From assembly GCA_019925095.2 (NCBI GenBank), contig CM034406.1, forward strand, positions 9,179,388-9,243,387: 64,000 nt of DNA. Direction: 5' to 3'. The DNA is from Dendrolimus kikuchii. Lineage: Eukaryota; Arthropoda; Insecta; Lepidoptera; Lasiocampidae. Position 1 is the stretch's first letter; the number at the start of each line of letters is the position of its first letter. Positions 62,416 to 64,000 of this stretch are shown in pieces. The position numbers and the translations under genes are program-made. The notes below the pieces were generated by a model that did no database searches, was not told the DNA's origin, and worked only from the letters and a program-made list of their open reading frames with translations.

Positions 62416-64000
62416 TTGGGAGAAGGTAAAAGAAAAGAGGGAGAGGATAGGTGTAATGTTATGGTGTGGTAGGTGCGTAAAATGTTATAGAATTTTGTGT
62501 AGACAATCATTTACGAATCCTGCGGCCTGTGTGCCGTAATGTGTAATAACTAATTTAAAATTACAAGAGATGGAAAGGGCATGGTCGCTTTCAATATAGC
62601 CGATATGTTTGTAAATAAGTACATAAAGAAATTAAGATGGATATTATTTTTGAATTCTTCATTTAATACTGTTTGCAAAACGCGTTTTAATGGCTTTCTC
62701 TTTTACAATTTTTGCTATTATATAATTACAAATTATGAAAATAAATAAAGAAGCCTCTTTTTGTAGAAATGCGTTGAATATTTTAACTATAAATTTATAA
62801 TGATGTTATAACTAGTATAATGTGCGTAATAATATTTGACGGCTTGATAACTATTAGGAAATATTTATCATAAGCAAAATAAGTAACTGGCTGTAAGGAC
62901 GAGTTATAGCCGTTGTCTCGACGCATTTCGCTGCATTTTTCTCGCAAGCTGCGCGTCTTCATATTCTTCTTCAGGCTACTGCTACTACTGTATTTTTTAA
63001 GGATTTATCAGGCTTTGCGTACACCTAACATAGTAAGAGACTATTTGAGCTATTTTGTTTGATTGGTCTTTCTTTTCTAACTCTATCATACTTACATTGT
63101 TCAGCTACTGCTATTGGCATTATTTAAAACTCCGGAACCCTAAAAATTATGCATCATTGAATTTGTAGATCTGCATAAGTCGAATTCGATTTAAATTTGA
63201 TGCGAATAGGAACTGGCCATTAATGCTGCATATATCGGCATCAATTTGACTACTATCGAGTCGCTAGGTTACGAGTATCATCGCGAAATAATCGTTTGTG
63301 GAGGCAACACCTGACACTTTTGATGTAATTTTATTGCTGTTCATTTTAGCGTAACGTATTCAAATAATTAAGTTTTAAAGTTGCACCGTACTATGCAAAT
63401 TTAACCAGTTATCAATGACTATACTTTTAATTGCTTAGTAATTTAAAATAAAAATCACACATACGTGCAGTGATTTATTCATGGAAAGAATTAAATTTTA
63501 ATTGAATTTAATTTATTTCTGAACGTAATATGGGGTTCCACGCACACGAGGAAAGGCTCAGAATTTGAAAAATCTAATTTTATTACCAAAGATTTATTAC
63601 TTACTTCATTTTATGCTGATATTAAACGGATGAAAATTGATAAAAGGCGCATAACAGAAACGAGACGACCTTTAATGACATGTCTCAATTTTGTACAAAG
63701 TTACATCGATCTCTTTGATTGCTTCATCCAAATTTATAGAAAGAAATAAACCAAAGCCTATATTATAGGGTAAAGGTGCCTATTTTGACATAGGTTCCTA
63801 AATAGATATAAGTAGTACATTATTTCAATATATGATTACTTTTCTTGAATGCTGGTGGTACCGTTTCGTTGCTAATTCGTTTGTTTAAATGTATGTCGAT
63901 CAGTTCCGGCAACTCGGCGAATAGACAAGCTGCCACCTTTTGTTTTATCGGGGACAAATACGATTCTTTTCTTTTTCAGTTCCAGGGTATGTAAAATCAA
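62416..64000. other. Intergenic, AT-rich
   Basis: No gene, RNA or element was recognised up to the window edge, apart from the 3' UTR of the LINE remnant in the first ~60 bp. Confidence 0.5.

Overview
The window reads as repeat-dense nuclear DNA of a moth or butterfly (Lepidoptera). The clues are TC-to-CTAG Helitron-like elements with the 'ATTAATATTATAAATGCGAAAG' type of 5' end, Penelope-like retroelements, R1-, Jockey-, CR1- and RTE-type LINEs, a tRNA-derived SINE, mariner copies and many short foldback elements. The species cannot be named. No bacterial genes, rRNA, functional tRNA or CRISPR array were seen. Most of the DNA is AT-rich; the GC-rich islands are mostly retroelement pieces. Element names come from recognised motifs and remembered families; no database search was run.

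Host genes: only two convincing ones are visible. They form a same-strand (minus) pair of paralogs, 1177 aa (15898-19431) and 1176 aa (3160-6690). Each is one uninterrupted 3.5 kb reading frame. They are similar from the first to the last block and I recognise no known domain. They look like soluble, mostly helical proteins and are the best candidate here for something undescribed. A mariner element ends 26 bp beyond the stop of the downstream copy.

Layout: 1-0.4 kb, broken Tc1-like transposase; 1.9-3.1 kb, almost intact mariner; 3.2-6.7 kb, gene 1; 7-15.5 kb, Helitron pieces, a second (dead) mariner nested in a Helitron, and short repeats; 15.9-19.4 kb, gene 2; 19.8-28.5 kb, a stack of nested elements (TIR elements, a 1.85 kb palindrome, four copies of a small retroposon, a Penelope element with exact target duplication, three or more MITEs); 28.6-33.55 kb, a LINE with both ORFs open; 33.5-37.5 kb, a minisatellite-bearing Helitron split from its flank by an RTE LINE, then another Helitron; 38-40 kb, a SINE and a Penelope end; 40.6-42.6 kb, a complete Helitron with a large minisatellite; 43.1-50 kb, three more LINE copies (R1-like, a frameshifted EN/RT LINE, Jockey-like); 51.1-52.6 kb, another complete Helitron. 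The interval 53.4-64 kb is mostly AT-rich intergenic DNA with scattered MITEs and LINE tails.

The nesting gives a relative history: several insertions can be ordered because one interrupts another with an exact target-site duplication. The four Helitron copies share one internal slot in which different 9-bp minisatellites have expanded.
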